Origin: Mangrovimicrobium sp048323675
GTDB lineage: Bacteria > Pseudomonadota > Gammaproteobacteria > Pseudomonadales > Halieaceae
DNA: 64,000 nucleotides
Reading direction: 5' to 3'
NCBI RefSeq assembly: GCF_048323675.1
Contig: NZ_JBLWFK010000003.1
Span: 124,001 to 188,000 of the forward strand
A program made the translations under genes and the position numbers. Below, one piece after another: positions 1-8,460 of the stretch. Positions within the stretch are counted from its first letter, which is position 1. The number at the start of each line of letters is the position of its first letter. The notes beneath the pieces were generated by a model. It searched no databases. It saw nothing but the letters and a program-made list of their open reading frames with translations, and was not told the origin of the DNA.

Positions 1-537
1 GAGCTCCTGGGTTTTCTCGCCCATCGCCACCAGGGAAACCGGGATGCGCTCGTTGAACTCGCCGAGCAGGGCCAGCATCGGGAACTTGCCCAGGGGGCCG
101 TCATAACCGCTGATTTTCTCGCCCTGCCAGAGCCGGCGATAGATATCCGCGGCCGCCTCGAGTTGTGCACCGGTGATCGGGTCGAGTCCCATCGCCCGGA
201 ACAGGCCAGCGAAGCCCCGCCCCAACCCCAGGGAAAAACGCCCCCCGGACATCTTGTGCATGGTCATGCCGAAGGTCGCAGTGATCAGCGGGTGGCGGGT
301 ATTGTGGTTGGTGGCGGCGGTGGCGATACCCAGCTGCCGGGTGACGGCTGCAGCGGCGCCACACAGGGTTGTCGCATCCTTGTTGTTGAAACGTTCGGAT
401 ACAAAGCCCGACCCAAGGCCCAGTTCGTCTGCCCGCTGCGCTTCGCCGATGATGTCGGAGGGGTTGTCCGAGTGCCCGGCCAACAGGTAAAAGCCCAGCT
501 CGCCCAGTTGTGGGGGACGGGTTTCAGTGGATGTCAT
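1..537 (-). CDS. LLM-class (luciferase-like) oxidoreductase, partial
   Basis: The reading frame opens with ATG at 537 and runs leftward off the window without a stop, so only the N-terminal 179 residues are seen. The product reads as a luciferase-like (beta/alpha)8 flavin or F420 oxidoreductase: it starts with a strand containing GELGFYLLAGH, followed by AQRADELGLGSGFVSERF, a GIATAATNHNTRHPL segment and GRFSLGLGRG, all in the order usual for this family. Whether the cofactor is FMN or F420 cannot be decided here, but the N-terminus resembles F420-type members. It is the third gene of a leftward set after a P450 and an FMN 2-hydroxyacid dehydrogenase, so it probably acts on an intermediate of the same pathway. 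About 185 bases without a gene separate it from its upstream neighbour. Confidence 0.8.
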   Translation of the reverse strand, partial: MTSTETRPPQLGELGFYLLAGHSDNPSDIIGEAQRADELGLGSGFVSERFNNKDATTLCGAAAAVTRQLGIATAATNHNTRHPLITATFGMTMHKMSGGRFSLGLGRGFAGLFRAMGLDPITGAQLEAAADIYRRLWQGEKISGYDGPLGKFPMLALLGEFNERIPVSLVAMGEKTQEL

Positions 538-721
538 TAACTACTCCCGGGCCTGCGGCCCCTGGTTCAGGGCACGGATACGACGCTCTCGCCCTGCATT
601 ATTCGAAACATTGTAATTTCGTTATTAAGTCTCAAAACCGACTAAGTGTCAACTTTCAGAATGCGCGGTTGCCGCTATGGTTACAGCACAATTGCGCGGC
701 AGGGACAGGCGAAACACGCCT

Positions 722-1936
722 TCAGGAAGCGTCCAGCAACCAGCTGCGATCCAGCGCAGCGATGCCCGGGCAACCCATCAGGGTCAGGTCGCGGCGAATC
801 TCGGCCTGGAAGATATCCAGCACGGACGCCACGCCTTCCTCGCCCGCCGCGGCCAGCCCGTAGAGGTAGGGCCGCCCGATAAACACGCCGTCGGCCCCGA
901 GGCACAGCGCGGTAATCACATCGCTGCCCCGGCGCACGCCGCCATCGAGGAATACCTCGGCCCGATCACCGATGCGCCCGGCAATCGCGGGCAGCGCCGC
1001 AATACTGGAAAGCGCCCGGCCCAGTTGCCGGCCGCCGTGATTCGAAACCACCACGCCATCGACACCTACCTGATCGACCGCCTGTGCGGCATCGTCTGCG
1101 TCGAGGACGCCCTTGACGTAAACCTTTCCGCGCCAGTTGTCGCGCATCCAGGCGAGGTCCTCCCAACTGAGGTCGGACTGCATGTAGCGCAACTGGGCAT
1201 CCGCGGAGCGGGCCGCGTCATCCGCCGCACCGGTAATCGCCCTGCGCACGCCCTCCAGAGCAGTGAGGCCGGACTCGGGGTCGCGCTCGACATAGTGGGC
1301 GGCGGCAATCCGCTGGTGCTTGAGCAGGTTGTAGAGCCAGACCGGCCGGGTGAGCAGGTTGAGCAGGCGGCCCGGGGTCACGATTCTCGGCTGCGCCATG
1401 CCCGAAGTGCGCTCCGCCTCCCGGTTGCCGAGCGTGGGGACATCGACCGTGACGAACAGGGCCGTGTAGCCCATCGCCTCGGCGCGCGCCATCAGGCGTT
1501 TGACGCGACCCCGGTCACCGAAGGGGTAAAGCTGGAACCAGTGATTGTGCTCGGTGGCGACCGCGATTTCCTCCAGCGTGTAGCTGGCGGCGGTACTGAT
1601 CACCGCACGGGTACCCTTGCGTTCGGCGGCGCGGGTGGCGGCGATATCGCCCGTCCAGTGGCTGATGCCCGATGCACCTGTCGGCGCCAGCGCCAGCGGC
1701 ATGGACAGTCTCTCGCCCGCCATTTTCGCGGCCATATCCGGCTGCGCCACCCCGGCGAGGCTGCGCTGGCGCAGGCGCCAGCGGCTGAAATCGCTGCAGT
1801 TGGCCTGCTGGGTAATGCGATCGTCGGCGCCGCTTTCGACGTAGTGCCAGGCCATATCCGGCAGGCGCCGGCGCGCCAGGCGCCGCCAGGCTTCGACACT
1901 GACCGGCGGCGAGGGGTCGCGGAATCCGAATTTCAT
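722..1936 (-). CDS. FMN-dependent alpha-hydroxy-acid dehydrogenase (lactate/mandelate type)
   Basis: The 404-residue protein belongs to the FMN-dependent L-2-hydroxyacid oxidase/dehydrogenase family (LldD, mandelate dehydrogenase, glycolate oxidase). Visible family marks are the N-terminal AWHYVESGADD, the FMN-binding ALAPTGASG stretch (GASG replaces the usual G-x-x-G), QLYPFGDRGRVKRL, the active-site SNHGGRQL near residue 300 with the catalytic base His, and FLDGGVRRGSDVITALCLGADGVFIGRPYLYGL for FMN phosphate binding. Members oxidise an L-2-hydroxyacid to a 2-oxoacid. The gene lies 37 bases behind the P450 gene and is probably cotranscribed. The actual hydroxyacid is unknown; the ThDP decarboxylase encoded near 41 kb could use a 2-oxoacid product, but that link is inference. 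Confidence 0.88.
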   Translation of the reverse strand: MKFGFRDPSPPVSVEAWRRLARRRLPDMAWHYVESGADDRITQQANCSDFSRWRLRQRSLAGVAQPDMAAKMAGERLSMPLALAPTGASGISHWTGDIAATRAAERKGTRAVISTAASYTLEEIAVATEHNHWFQLYPFGDRGRVKRLMARAEAMGYTALFVTVDVPTLGNREAERTSGMAQPRIVTPGRLLNLLTRPVWLYNLLKHQRIAAAHYVERDPESGLTALEGVRRAITGAADDAARSADAQLRYMQSDLSWEDLAWMRDNWRGKVYVKGVLDADDAAQAVDQVGVDGVVVSNHGGRQLGRALSSIAALPAIAGRIGDRAEVFLDGGVRRGSDVITALCLGADGVFIGRPYLYGLAAAGEEGVASVLDIFQAEIRRDLTLMGCPGIAALDRSWLLDAS

Positions 1937-1973
1937 CGCGTTGTATCCTGTTCCGTTTCTTGCTCGTGCTTAT

Positions 1974-3242
1974 TCAGGAATTGATGGCGGTAATGGTCAC
2001 CGGCGTCGGCCCCCGCAGTGGCAGGGAACTGTAACTGTAGTCGGCTTCCGCGCTGTAATCCGGTACGGCGTCCAGCAGGGCGTTGACGGCCAGTTCCGCC
2101 TCCAGCCGCGCCAGCGCCGCGCCGAGGCAGTTGTGCAGGCCGGCGCCGAAGCCCAGGTTGGGCTGGCGCTCGCGATGGATATCCAGTTCATCCGGGCGCG
2201 CGTAGCGCGCGGGATCGCGATTGGCCGCGGCCAGCAGGCAGGTGACGTCATCGCCCTCCGCCATGGTCACCCCGCCAATGGTAACGGCCGCGCCGCGCAC
2301 CCGCCGCGGCAGCGTTCCAACGACGCCCTGCCAGCGCATGATCTCCTCGTTTGCAGGCACCACCAATGCGCGATCAGCAGATATTTCCCGGCGGACTGCA
2401 GGCCGCTGGGCATAGGTCAGGAAGATGTGATCGAGCCACTTGGCGGTGGTTTCATTACCGGCAAACAGCAGCTGACGCACGTTCGGCACGATCTGTTCCT
2501 CCGACAGTTCCCGCGCGATATCGGCGTGCATCATCAGGCTGATCAGGTCACCTGCAGGGTGCTCACGGCGCTCGCGCATCAACTGCAACAGCAGCTCCGC
2601 CAGGGATGCCTTGGCCGCTTCCCGGGCATCCACCGCCGCCTGCCGCGCCGCCTCGTCCAGGAAGGAGGTGCTGCCCCCGGCCATGGCGTCGCTCCAGCGC
2701 ACCACGTCGGCAAGGCTTTCCCGCGGCACCCCCATCATCCGGGCGATGACCATGGTCGGCAGCGGGCGGCACAGGGCGGCGGAAAGATCGACGGTTTCGC
2801 CGTCGCGCAGGCGCGCGAGCAGCGGCGCCATGAGTTCGCCCAGCAACGACCCCAGCTCTTCGCGCAAGTCGCGCAGGGCCAGCGGCCGGAAGGCATCGGC
2901 CCAGACTTCCCGCAGGGCGTTGTGGCGCGCCCGGTCGTCCATGGCAATAAACGCATCGCTGCCAAAGAGATCCTCAACCACGGTGCCTTCGACGGTGAAA
3001 TGGGTGTAATCCAGCGCCACCTGCCGCACCGCCGCGTCAGTGGTGACCAGCCAGCGGCGGTGTTGTTCATGCCACACCAGCGGCCCCAGCTCCCGCAGTG
3101 CATGCAATTGCGGCCAGGGGTCGGCGGCGAGATCGGCGCTCATCAGGTCGATATTGGTGGTCGGTGCGTTGTTATTATTCTGCATAGTGTCGGCCCGGCT
3201 CGCGCCCGGCACTGTCCCGGTGATCAATGAAAGCTGCTGCAC
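1974..3242 (-). CDS. Cytochrome P450
   Basis: A soluble bacterial class I P450 of up to 422 residues. The I-helix oxygen-activating motif AGNETT is at residues 261-266, the K-helix ExxR pair at E300/R303, and the haem loop FGAGLHNCLG places the cysteine ligand at 372. No membrane anchor is seen. The reading frame begins with GTG at 3242; an ATG at 3185 (MQNNNNAPTT) is an equally possible start, and neither has a strong ribosome binding site. No ferredoxin or ferredoxin reductase gene is present in the window. The gene is divergent from the DUF35/thiolase operon and shares a 215-base control region with it, which suggests hydroxylation of the compound whose side chain that operon degrades. The substrate is unknown. 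Confidence 0.9.
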   Translation of the reverse strand: MQQLSLITGTVPGASRADTMQNNNNAPTTNIDLMSADLAADPWPQLHALRELGPLVWHEQHRRWLVTTDAAVRQVALDYTHFTVEGTVVEDLFGSDAFIAMDDRARHNALREVWADAFRPLALRDLREELGSLLGELMAPLLARLRDGETVDLSAALCRPLPTMVIARMMGVPRESLADVVRWSDAMAGGSTSFLDEAARQAAVDAREAAKASLAELLLQLMRERREHPAGDLISLMMHADIARELSEEQIVPNVRQLLFAGNETTAKWLDHIFLTYAQRPAVRREISADRALVVPANEEIMRWQGVVGTLPRRVRGAAVTIGGVTMAEGDDVTCLLAAANRDPARYARPDELDIHRERQPNLGFGAGLHNCLGAALARLEAELAVNALLDAVPDYSAEADYSYSSLPLRGPTPVTITAINS

Positions 3243-3457
3243 GGCTATGGACGCAGCGGCACATAACTGACATCATATTAGTTATTGTCAGGAAATGCTA
3301 CTTCCCGGGACACCCCACCCGGGCACGAGTCCCCGCAAGCTGTTGCGATCGGCGGGGACGGCTGGGATCATCCCATGCGGCATACATGAAATAACCAGCT
3401 GGCACCGGGGACAGGCGACCCGCCCGGCCCGACCAGCACACAACCCTGGATGCATCA
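3243..3457. promoter_or_regulatory. Divergent control region with imperfect inverted repeat
   Basis: This gap separates the leftward P450 from the rightward DUF35 operon. Around 3268-3290 there is an AT-rich imperfect inverted repeat, TGACATCATATTAGTTATTGTCA, with TGACA/TGTCA ends. It contains the ATTAGT half also seen in the TGACTATTAGTCA box at 10850, so it may bind the same regulator. The rest is GC-rich with no clear promoter. Confidence 0.35.
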
Positions 3458-3859
3458 ATGAAACGGATCCTACCGAAACCAACGCCGGAGACCGCCCATT
3501 TCTGGGAGGGCTGCAAGGCTGGCGAACTGCGCCTGCAGCGCTGTAAATCCTGCGAGGAATCCTGGTTCCCGCCGCGCCCCTTCTGCCCCCACTGCGGCAC
3601 CCGCGATATCGAAGTCTACGCGGCCAGCGGCAAGGCGACGCTCTACTCCTATGTAATCAATGAACGCCCCCGCCCGGACATGGGCACCGAGCCGCACTCG
3701 ATCGCGGTGGTCACCCTGGCTGAAGGGCCACGCATGATGACCAACGTGGTCGGTTGCCCGCAGACCCCCGAAGCACTGCAACTGGATATGCCGCTGGAGG
3801 TGGTCTTCGAGCCCCTGAGCGACGATATCTCCCTGCCCCAGTTCCGACCCGCGGAGTAA
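3458..3859 (+). CDS. DUF35 zinc-ribbon/OB-fold protein, thiolase partner
   Basis: The 133-residue protein has the two-part layout of DUF35 proteins: a short N-terminal helix (PETAHFWEGCKAGEL), a rubredoxin-like zinc ribbon with CKSC and CPHC pairs around residues 29-47, then an OB-fold domain (GKATLYSYVINERP, SIAVVTLAEGPRMMTNVVG) ending in ISLPQFRPA. In characterised pairs such as Ltp2 or HsaF-type steroid systems, the DUF35 subunit binds a thiolase-fold partner and supplies the acyl-CoA tunnel. It ends four bases before the thiolase-fold gene, which supports such a complex. A second DUF35/thiolase pair lies at 48.2-49.8 kb. Confidence 0.88.
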   Translation: MKRILPKPTPETAHFWEGCKAGELRLQRCKSCEESWFPPRPFCPHCGTRDIEVYAASGKATLYSYVINERPRPDMGTEPHSIAVVTLAEGPRMMTNVVGCPQTPEALQLDMPLEVVFEPLSDDISLPQFRPAE

Positions 3860-3863
3860 ACCC

Positions 3864-5009
3864 ATGAGCATCGCAGCCAACACTATCGCCGTGGTCGGCG
3901 CAGCCGAGACGACCCAACTCGGCGTCATTCCGGATGTCTCCGCCCTGGGCCTGCACCTCGATGCCGCCCTCAACGCCCTCGCAGACGCCGGCCTGAAACC
4001 CGGCGACATCGACGGCATCGCCTGCGCCGGCGAACATCCCTGGAACGTTTCCACCATGCTCGGCATCACCCCGAAGTGGGTGGATGGCACCAACGTCGGC
4101 GGCTGCTCCTTCATGCTGCATGTGCGCCACGCGGCCGCCGCCATCGCCGCCGGCTACTGCACTACCGTCCTGATCACCCACGGTGAATCCGGGCGCTCCC
4201 AGGTCGCGCCGCCGCAGTACGCACCGGCGCCCGCCAGCCTGTTCGGCCAGTTCGAACTGCCCTACGGCGTCAGCGTACCGGCGACCATGTTTACCATTCC
4301 GGTACTGCGCTACCTGAAGGAGACCGGCGCCGAGGTCGAGGACCTCGCCCGGGTCGCCGTGGTACAGCGGGAGTGGGCGGCGAAGAATCCGCGCGCCTAC
4401 GCCAAAGACCCGATCACCGTCGACGACGTGATGAACTCGAAAATGATCGCCTATCCCTATCGCAAGCTGATGTGCTGCCTGGTTACCGACGGCGGCGGCG
4501 CGCTGATCCTCACCAGCGCCGAGCGCGCGAAGGACTTCCCCACCAAACCGGTGTACGTCATGGGCACCGGCGAGGCGGTGGAGTGCGTCAGTATCAGCAT
4601 GATGGAGGACTTCACCTCCTCAAAGGCCTTCCGTGTTTCCGGCAAGTCGGCCTTTGAATCGGCGGGCATCCAGCACGCCGATGTCGACCACCTGATGGTT
4701 TACGACGCCTTCGCCCACCTGCCGCTCTACGGCCTGGAAGACCTGGGCTTCTGCGAGCGCGGCGAGGCCAAGGATTTCTTCCGCGAGCGGCGCACCGCGC
4801 CCGGCGGCGAACTGCCGATGAACACCAATGGCGGCGGCCTCTCCTACATGCACTCGGGCATGTACGGGATGTACGCGCTGCAGGAAAGCGTGCGCCAGAT
4901 GCGCGGCACCGCCGCGGCGCAGGTGGAAGGAGCGAAAATTTCCGTGTGCCACGGCGTCGGCAATATGTTCAGTGCCTCGGGCACCGTGATTTTCACCAAC
5001 GAAGCCTGA
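3864..5009 (+). CDS. Thiolase-fold lipid-transfer protein, probable Ltp2-like aldolase
   Basis: This 381-residue thiolase-fold protein resembles the nonspecific lipid-transfer/SCP-x thiolases. A cysteine is present at the nucleophile position (NVGGCSFM, Cys81). The motif that carries a catalytic His in true thiolases (VHDAF) reads VYDAF here, with Tyr280, and the usual C-terminal GHPxGATG is replaced by NTNGGGLSYMHSGMYG. These changes match the Ltp2 subgroup that performs retro-aldol cleavage of a tertiary hydroxyacyl-CoA rather than thiolysis. Together with the adjacent DUF35 gene, the inferred reaction is side-chain release from a cyclic or branched CoA ester. GGAGTAAACCC ahead of the ATG is a good ribosome binding site. 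Confidence 0.85.
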   Translation: MSIAANTIAVVGAAETTQLGVIPDVSALGLHLDAALNALADAGLKPGDIDGIACAGEHPWNVSTMLGITPKWVDGTNVGGCSFMLHVRHAAAAIAAGYCTTVLITHGESGRSQVAPPQYAPAPASLFGQFELPYGVSVPATMFTIPVLRYLKETGAEVEDLARVAVVQREWAAKNPRAYAKDPITVDDVMNSKMIAYPYRKLMCCLVTDGGGALILTSAERAKDFPTKPVYVMGTGEAVECVSISMMEDFTSSKAFRVSGKSAFESAGIQHADVDHLMVYDAFAHLPLYGLEDLGFCERGEAKDFFRERRTAPGGELPMNTNGGGLSYMHSGMYGMYALQESVRQMRGTAAAQVEGAKISVCHGVGNMFSASGTVIFTNEA

Positions 5010-5022
5010 AGCAGGAAAGCAC

Positions 5023-6564
5023 ATGTACCCGGGTACCTACGCACAGAGCCAGCCGGACAAACTGGCGATCATCCAGCCCTCCACCGGGCTGGAAATGACC
5101 TACCGCGAACTGGACGAGCAGTCCAACCGGCTCGCGCACCTGCTTTACTCCCAGGGGCTGCGCCGCGGCGACCATCTCGCCCTGTTCCTGGAAAACCACC
5201 CGCTGTTTCTCGCCGTGGCCTGGGCCTGCCTGCGTTCGGGGCTGTACTTTACGCCGATCAACCGCCACCTCTCGGCGGCGGAGGCGGCCTACATCGTCAA
5301 CGACTGCGACGCTCGGGCGCTGGTTGCCTCCGCGGCACTGGAGCAAAGCGCCGAACTCGGCGACCTGGCGCCAGACTGCGAGCTGAAACTGGCCATTGGC
5401 GGCGACGTGGCGGGCTTTGCCAGGTTCGAGGACGCGATCGCGGATCAGCCAACCGGCAATCTCGATGAGGAAAGCATGGGCGCGCTGATGCTTTATTCAT
5501 CCGGCACTACAGGCAAGCCCAAAGGGGTCAAGCGCCCCCTGCCGGAAGGAAATCCCGCCAGGGGCAACCCGGCCACCCTGTTCGCGGCGAAAATGTTCAA
5601 CATGGACAGTGACACCATCTACCTCGCACCGGCGCCGATGTACCACGCCGCACCGCTGGGCTACAGCAATGCCACGCTGGTCTCCGGCGGCACCGTGGTG
5701 ATGATGGACAAATTCGAACCGGAACTGGCGCTGCAATTGATCGACCAGTACCGCGTCACCCACAGCCAGTGGGTGCCGACCATGTTTATCCGCATGCTCA
5801 AGCTGCCCGGGGAAATTCGCGACAAGTACGATGTTTCCAGCATGCGCTGCGCGATCCACGCCGCTGCGCCCTGCCCGGCGGAGGTCAAGCGCCAGATGAT
5901 CGACTGGTGGGGCCCGGTGATCGAGGAGTACTACTCCTCCACCGAGGCGGCCGGCTATACCCGCATCACCAGCGAGGAGTGGCTCGCCCACCCCGGTTCG
6001 GTGGGACGCTCGGCGGGCAAGCCCTTCCATATCTGCGATGAAGATGGCAACGAACTCCCGGCGGGCGAACCCGGCATGATCTACGCTGAAATGGCGCCCG
6101 GTACCGAGGTCACCTATCACAAGGACCCGGAGAAATCCGCCTCCGCCCGCCACCCGCGACACGATGACTGGCTGTGCGTGGGCGACGTCGGCTACCTCGA
6201 CGCGGAGGGCTATCTCTACCTCACCGACCGCAAGTCCTTCATGATCATTTCCGGCGGCGTCAACATCTACCCGCAGCAGATCGAGGACGTACTCGCCCTG
6301 TACCCGGGCATCGAGGATATCGCGGTAATCGGCGTGCCCAACGAGGAGCTCGGCGAGGAAGCGCGGGCGCTGGTCCAGCTGGCCCCTGGCGGTGTCCCCT
6401 CGGAGGAACTGGCCGAAGAGATCAAGGCCTTCGTCCGCGACAAACTGGGCAAGCAGCTGGTGCCGCGCTCGCTCGAGTTCGTGGACAGCCTGCCGCGCAC
6501 CCCCACCGGCAAGCTCAACAAGAAAAGCCTGCGCGAGAAGTACTGGCCCGCAGCGAAACCCTGA
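5023..6564 (+). CDS. Acyl-CoA synthetase (AMP-dependent ligase)
   Basis: A 513-residue member of the ANL superfamily that activates a carboxylic acid to its CoA ester with ATP. The P-loop YSSGTTGKPKG lies near residue 160, the acyl-site YYSSTEAAGY near 305, the hinge and ribose-binding GDVGYLDAEGYLYLTDRK near 387-405, and the catalytic lysine in RTPTGKLNKKSLR near 500. Length is normal for the FadD3/FadD13-like group. AGGAAA sits seven bases before the ATG. The gene follows the aldolase by 13 bases in a five-gene operon that also encodes a hydratase and a hydroxyacyl-CoA dehydrogenase, so it is probably the entry step of a beta-oxidation-like side-chain route. The acid is unknown. Confidence 0.9.
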   Translation: MYPGTYAQSQPDKLAIIQPSTGLEMTYRELDEQSNRLAHLLYSQGLRRGDHLALFLENHPLFLAVAWACLRSGLYFTPINRHLSAAEAAYIVNDCDARALVASAALEQSAELGDLAPDCELKLAIGGDVAGFARFEDAIADQPTGNLDEESMGALMLYSSGTTGKPKGVKRPLPEGNPARGNPATLFAAKMFNMDSDTIYLAPAPMYHAAPLGYSNATLVSGGTVVMMDKFEPELALQLIDQYRVTHSQWVPTMFIRMLKLPGEIRDKYDVSSMRCAIHAAAPCPAEVKRQMIDWWGPVIEEYYSSTEAAGYTRITSEEWLAHPGSVGRSAGKPFHICDEDGNELPAGEPGMIYAEMAPGTEVTYHKDPEKSASARHPRHDDWLCVGDVGYLDAEGYLYLTDRKSFMIISGGVNIYPQQIEDVLALYPGIEDIAVIGVPNEELGEEARALVQLAPGGVPSEELAEEIKAFVRDKLGKQLVPRSLEFVDSLPRTPTGKLNKKSLREKYWPAAKP

Positions 6565-6598
6565 CCCGGGCAACCGGCAGCGAATAACGAGGAACACC

Positions 6599-7462
6599 AT
6601 GCCTTTCACCTACGACGAGATTATCGCCAAGCGCGCTGACGACGTTCCCTTCAGCTATACCGACACCCAGATGCTGCTCTACAACCTGAGCGTCGGCATG
6701 GGCCGCGACCCCTACGACGAACAGGAACTGCCCTTCGTGTTCGAAAAACCGGCATTGCAAGTGCTGCCCTCGGCCGCCGCCGTACTCGGCGGCGGTGGCG
6801 CCAGCATTCTCTCGAGCGTGGACATCGACTGGAACAAGCTGCTGCATGGCGAACAGCGCCTGCAGATGCACCGCACCATCCCGGCCAGCGCCGAACTGCT
6901 AGGCACCACCCGCATTTCCGAGGTAGTGGACAAGGGCGCGGCGAAAGGCGCGATCGTCACCCTGGAGATGGATGTGCGGCTGGCCAGCGGCGAACCGCTG
7001 TACACCATGGAAAACGTGATTTTCATGCGCGGCAATGGCGGCTGCGGCGGCCCGGACAAATCGGCAAAAACACCCCACACACTGCCCGAACGTGCGCCGG
7101 ACCTGGTGCACGTCAGCGAGACCCGACCCGACCAGGCCCTGCTGTACCGGCTCAACGGCGACCGCAACCCGCTGCACGCGCAGCCGGCCTTCGCCGAGCG
7201 GGCAGGTTTCCCCCGGCCGATCCTGCACGGCCTGTGCAGCTATGGCATCGCCTGCCGCGCAGTGCTGGCCAGTGTCTGCGCTTACGATCCGGCACGCATC
7301 CGCAGTTTCGACGTGCGCTTCACTTCCCCGGTGTACCCGGGCGAGACCATCCACACCGATATTTGGGTCGATGGCGACACCGTCTCCTTCCGCTGCCGCG
7401 TCGAGGAACGCGATATCGTCCTGATCAACAACGGCCGCTGCGAACTCAACCCGGCGGCGTGA
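6599..7462 (+). CDS. MaoC-like enoyl-CoA hydratase 2 (double hot-dog)
   Basis: The start is the ATG at 6599, preceded by CGAGGAACACC; the frame remains open upstream but that part overlaps the ligase gene. The 287-residue protein has two hot-dog halves. The second carries the hydratase-2 signature YRLNGDRNPLHAQPAFA followed by GFPRPILHGL (residues about 180-215), with the Asp/His dyad that adds water to trans-2-enoyl-CoA to give an (R)-3-hydroxyacyl-CoA. This is the arrangement of the eukaryotic MFE-2 hydratase domain and bacterial ChsH-like or PhaJ-like enzymes. The next gene encodes an SDR of the MFE-2 dehydrogenase type, so the two form a split MFE-2 module. Confidence 0.88.
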   Translation: MPFTYDEIIAKRADDVPFSYTDTQMLLYNLSVGMGRDPYDEQELPFVFEKPALQVLPSAAAVLGGGGASILSSVDIDWNKLLHGEQRLQMHRTIPASAELLGTTRISEVVDKGAAKGAIVTLEMDVRLASGEPLYTMENVIFMRGNGGCGGPDKSAKTPHTLPERAPDLVHVSETRPDQALLYRLNGDRNPLHAQPAFAERAGFPRPILHGLCSYGIACRAVLASVCAYDPARIRSFDVRFTSPVYPGETIHTDIWVDGDTVSFRCRVEERDIVLINNGRCELNPAA

Positions 7463-7521
7463 ACCAACATGAACTGCTGCGTTGGTCGCATGTCGGCCAA
7501 CGCATCTGACAAGGAGCAAGC

Positions 7522-8454
7522 ATGAGCAACAATCGATCTGAAAGCCCGGTGGCCATCGTCACCGGCGCCGGACGCGGCCTCGGCCGGGAACACGCCCTGG
7601 CCCTCGCCAAAGCCGGTTATAACCTGGTGATCAACGACCTCGGCGGCGCGGGCGACGGCACCGGTGCCGACAACACCCCGGCCCAACAGGTGGTCGCCGA
7701 AATCGAGGCGCTCGGCCAGCAGGCGGTCGCCAACGGCGCCGACGTCTCCAACTGGGCCGCCGCCGGCGAGATGATCCAGTGCGCCATCGACACCTTCGGC
7801 CGCCTCGACGGTCTGGTGAACAATGCCGGCATCCTGCGCGACCGCACCATCGCCAACATCACCGAGGAGGACTGGGACCTGTCCATCGCGGTCAACCTCA
7901 AGGGCACCGCCGCGCCCCTGCACCACGCCGCCGCCTACTGGCGCGACCTGAGCAAGCAGACCGGCGAACCGGTCAACGCCTCGGTGGTCAACACCACCTC
8001 GGCTTCCGGGCTCTACTCCATGGTCGGGCAATCCAACTATGCCGCGGCGAAGATGGGCGTCGCGTCGATGAGCGTGGTCGCCGCGCGGGAACTGGCGCGC
8101 TACGGTGTACGGGTCAACGTCCTGGCGCCGGCGGCGGTTACCCGCCTGACCGAGGGTGTGATGAAAACCGAGGACCTGAAACAGCGCCTGCAGCCGGGTT
8201 TCGTCTCCCCGCTGGTGGTCTACCTGCTGAGCGACGCCGCGGCAGAGGTTTCCGGCCGGGTATTCGAGATGGGCGGCGGTTCGCTGGTCGCGGTGGATAT
8301 GCCGCGCCCCGGCGCCGGACTGCGCCATGCGGACGGTGAATGGACGGCCGAGCGAATTGCCGCGGTGATGCCGCAGCTGCTTGCGGAAGTCCCCGACGCG
8401 CCCAATTCCGCCGAGGCCATGAAGTTCATGCTGACAGCGCCCCTCGACGAGTAA
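7522..8454 (+). CDS. MFE-2-type (R)-3-hydroxyacyl-CoA dehydrogenase, SDR family
   Basis: A 310-residue short-chain dehydrogenase preceded by AAGGAGCAAGC. The nucleotide-binding TGAGRGLGREHA is at the N-terminus, NNAG around residue 97, and the catalytic Ser/Tyr/Lys in SASGLYSMVGQSNYAAAKMG near 160-178. The insert NDLGGAGDGTGADNTPAQQVV after the second strand is typical of the dehydrogenase domain of multifunctional enzyme type 2 (17-beta-HSD4). It would oxidise the product of the adjacent MaoC hydratase to a 3-oxoacyl-CoA. This is the last gene of the rightward operon; six bases separate it from a convergent MFS gene. Confidence 0.88.
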   Translation: MSNNRSESPVAIVTGAGRGLGREHALALAKAGYNLVINDLGGAGDGTGADNTPAQQVVAEIEALGQQAVANGADVSNWAAAGEMIQCAIDTFGRLDGLVNNAGILRDRTIANITEEDWDLSIAVNLKGTAAPLHHAAAYWRDLSKQTGEPVNASVVNTTSASGLYSMVGQSNYAAAKMGVASMSVVAARELARYGVRVNVLAPAAVTRLTEGVMKTEDLKQRLQPGFVSPLVVYLLSDAAAEVSGRVFEMGGGSLVAVDMPRPGAGLRHADGEWTAERIAAVMPQLLAEVPDAPNSAEAMKFMLTAPLDE

Positions 8455-8460
8455 ACCGCA

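Noticed and set aside
677..3230. Two long rightward open frames (677-1984 and 1941-3230)
   Set aside because: They mirror the FMN dehydrogenase and P450 genes on the other strand and show no domain pattern.
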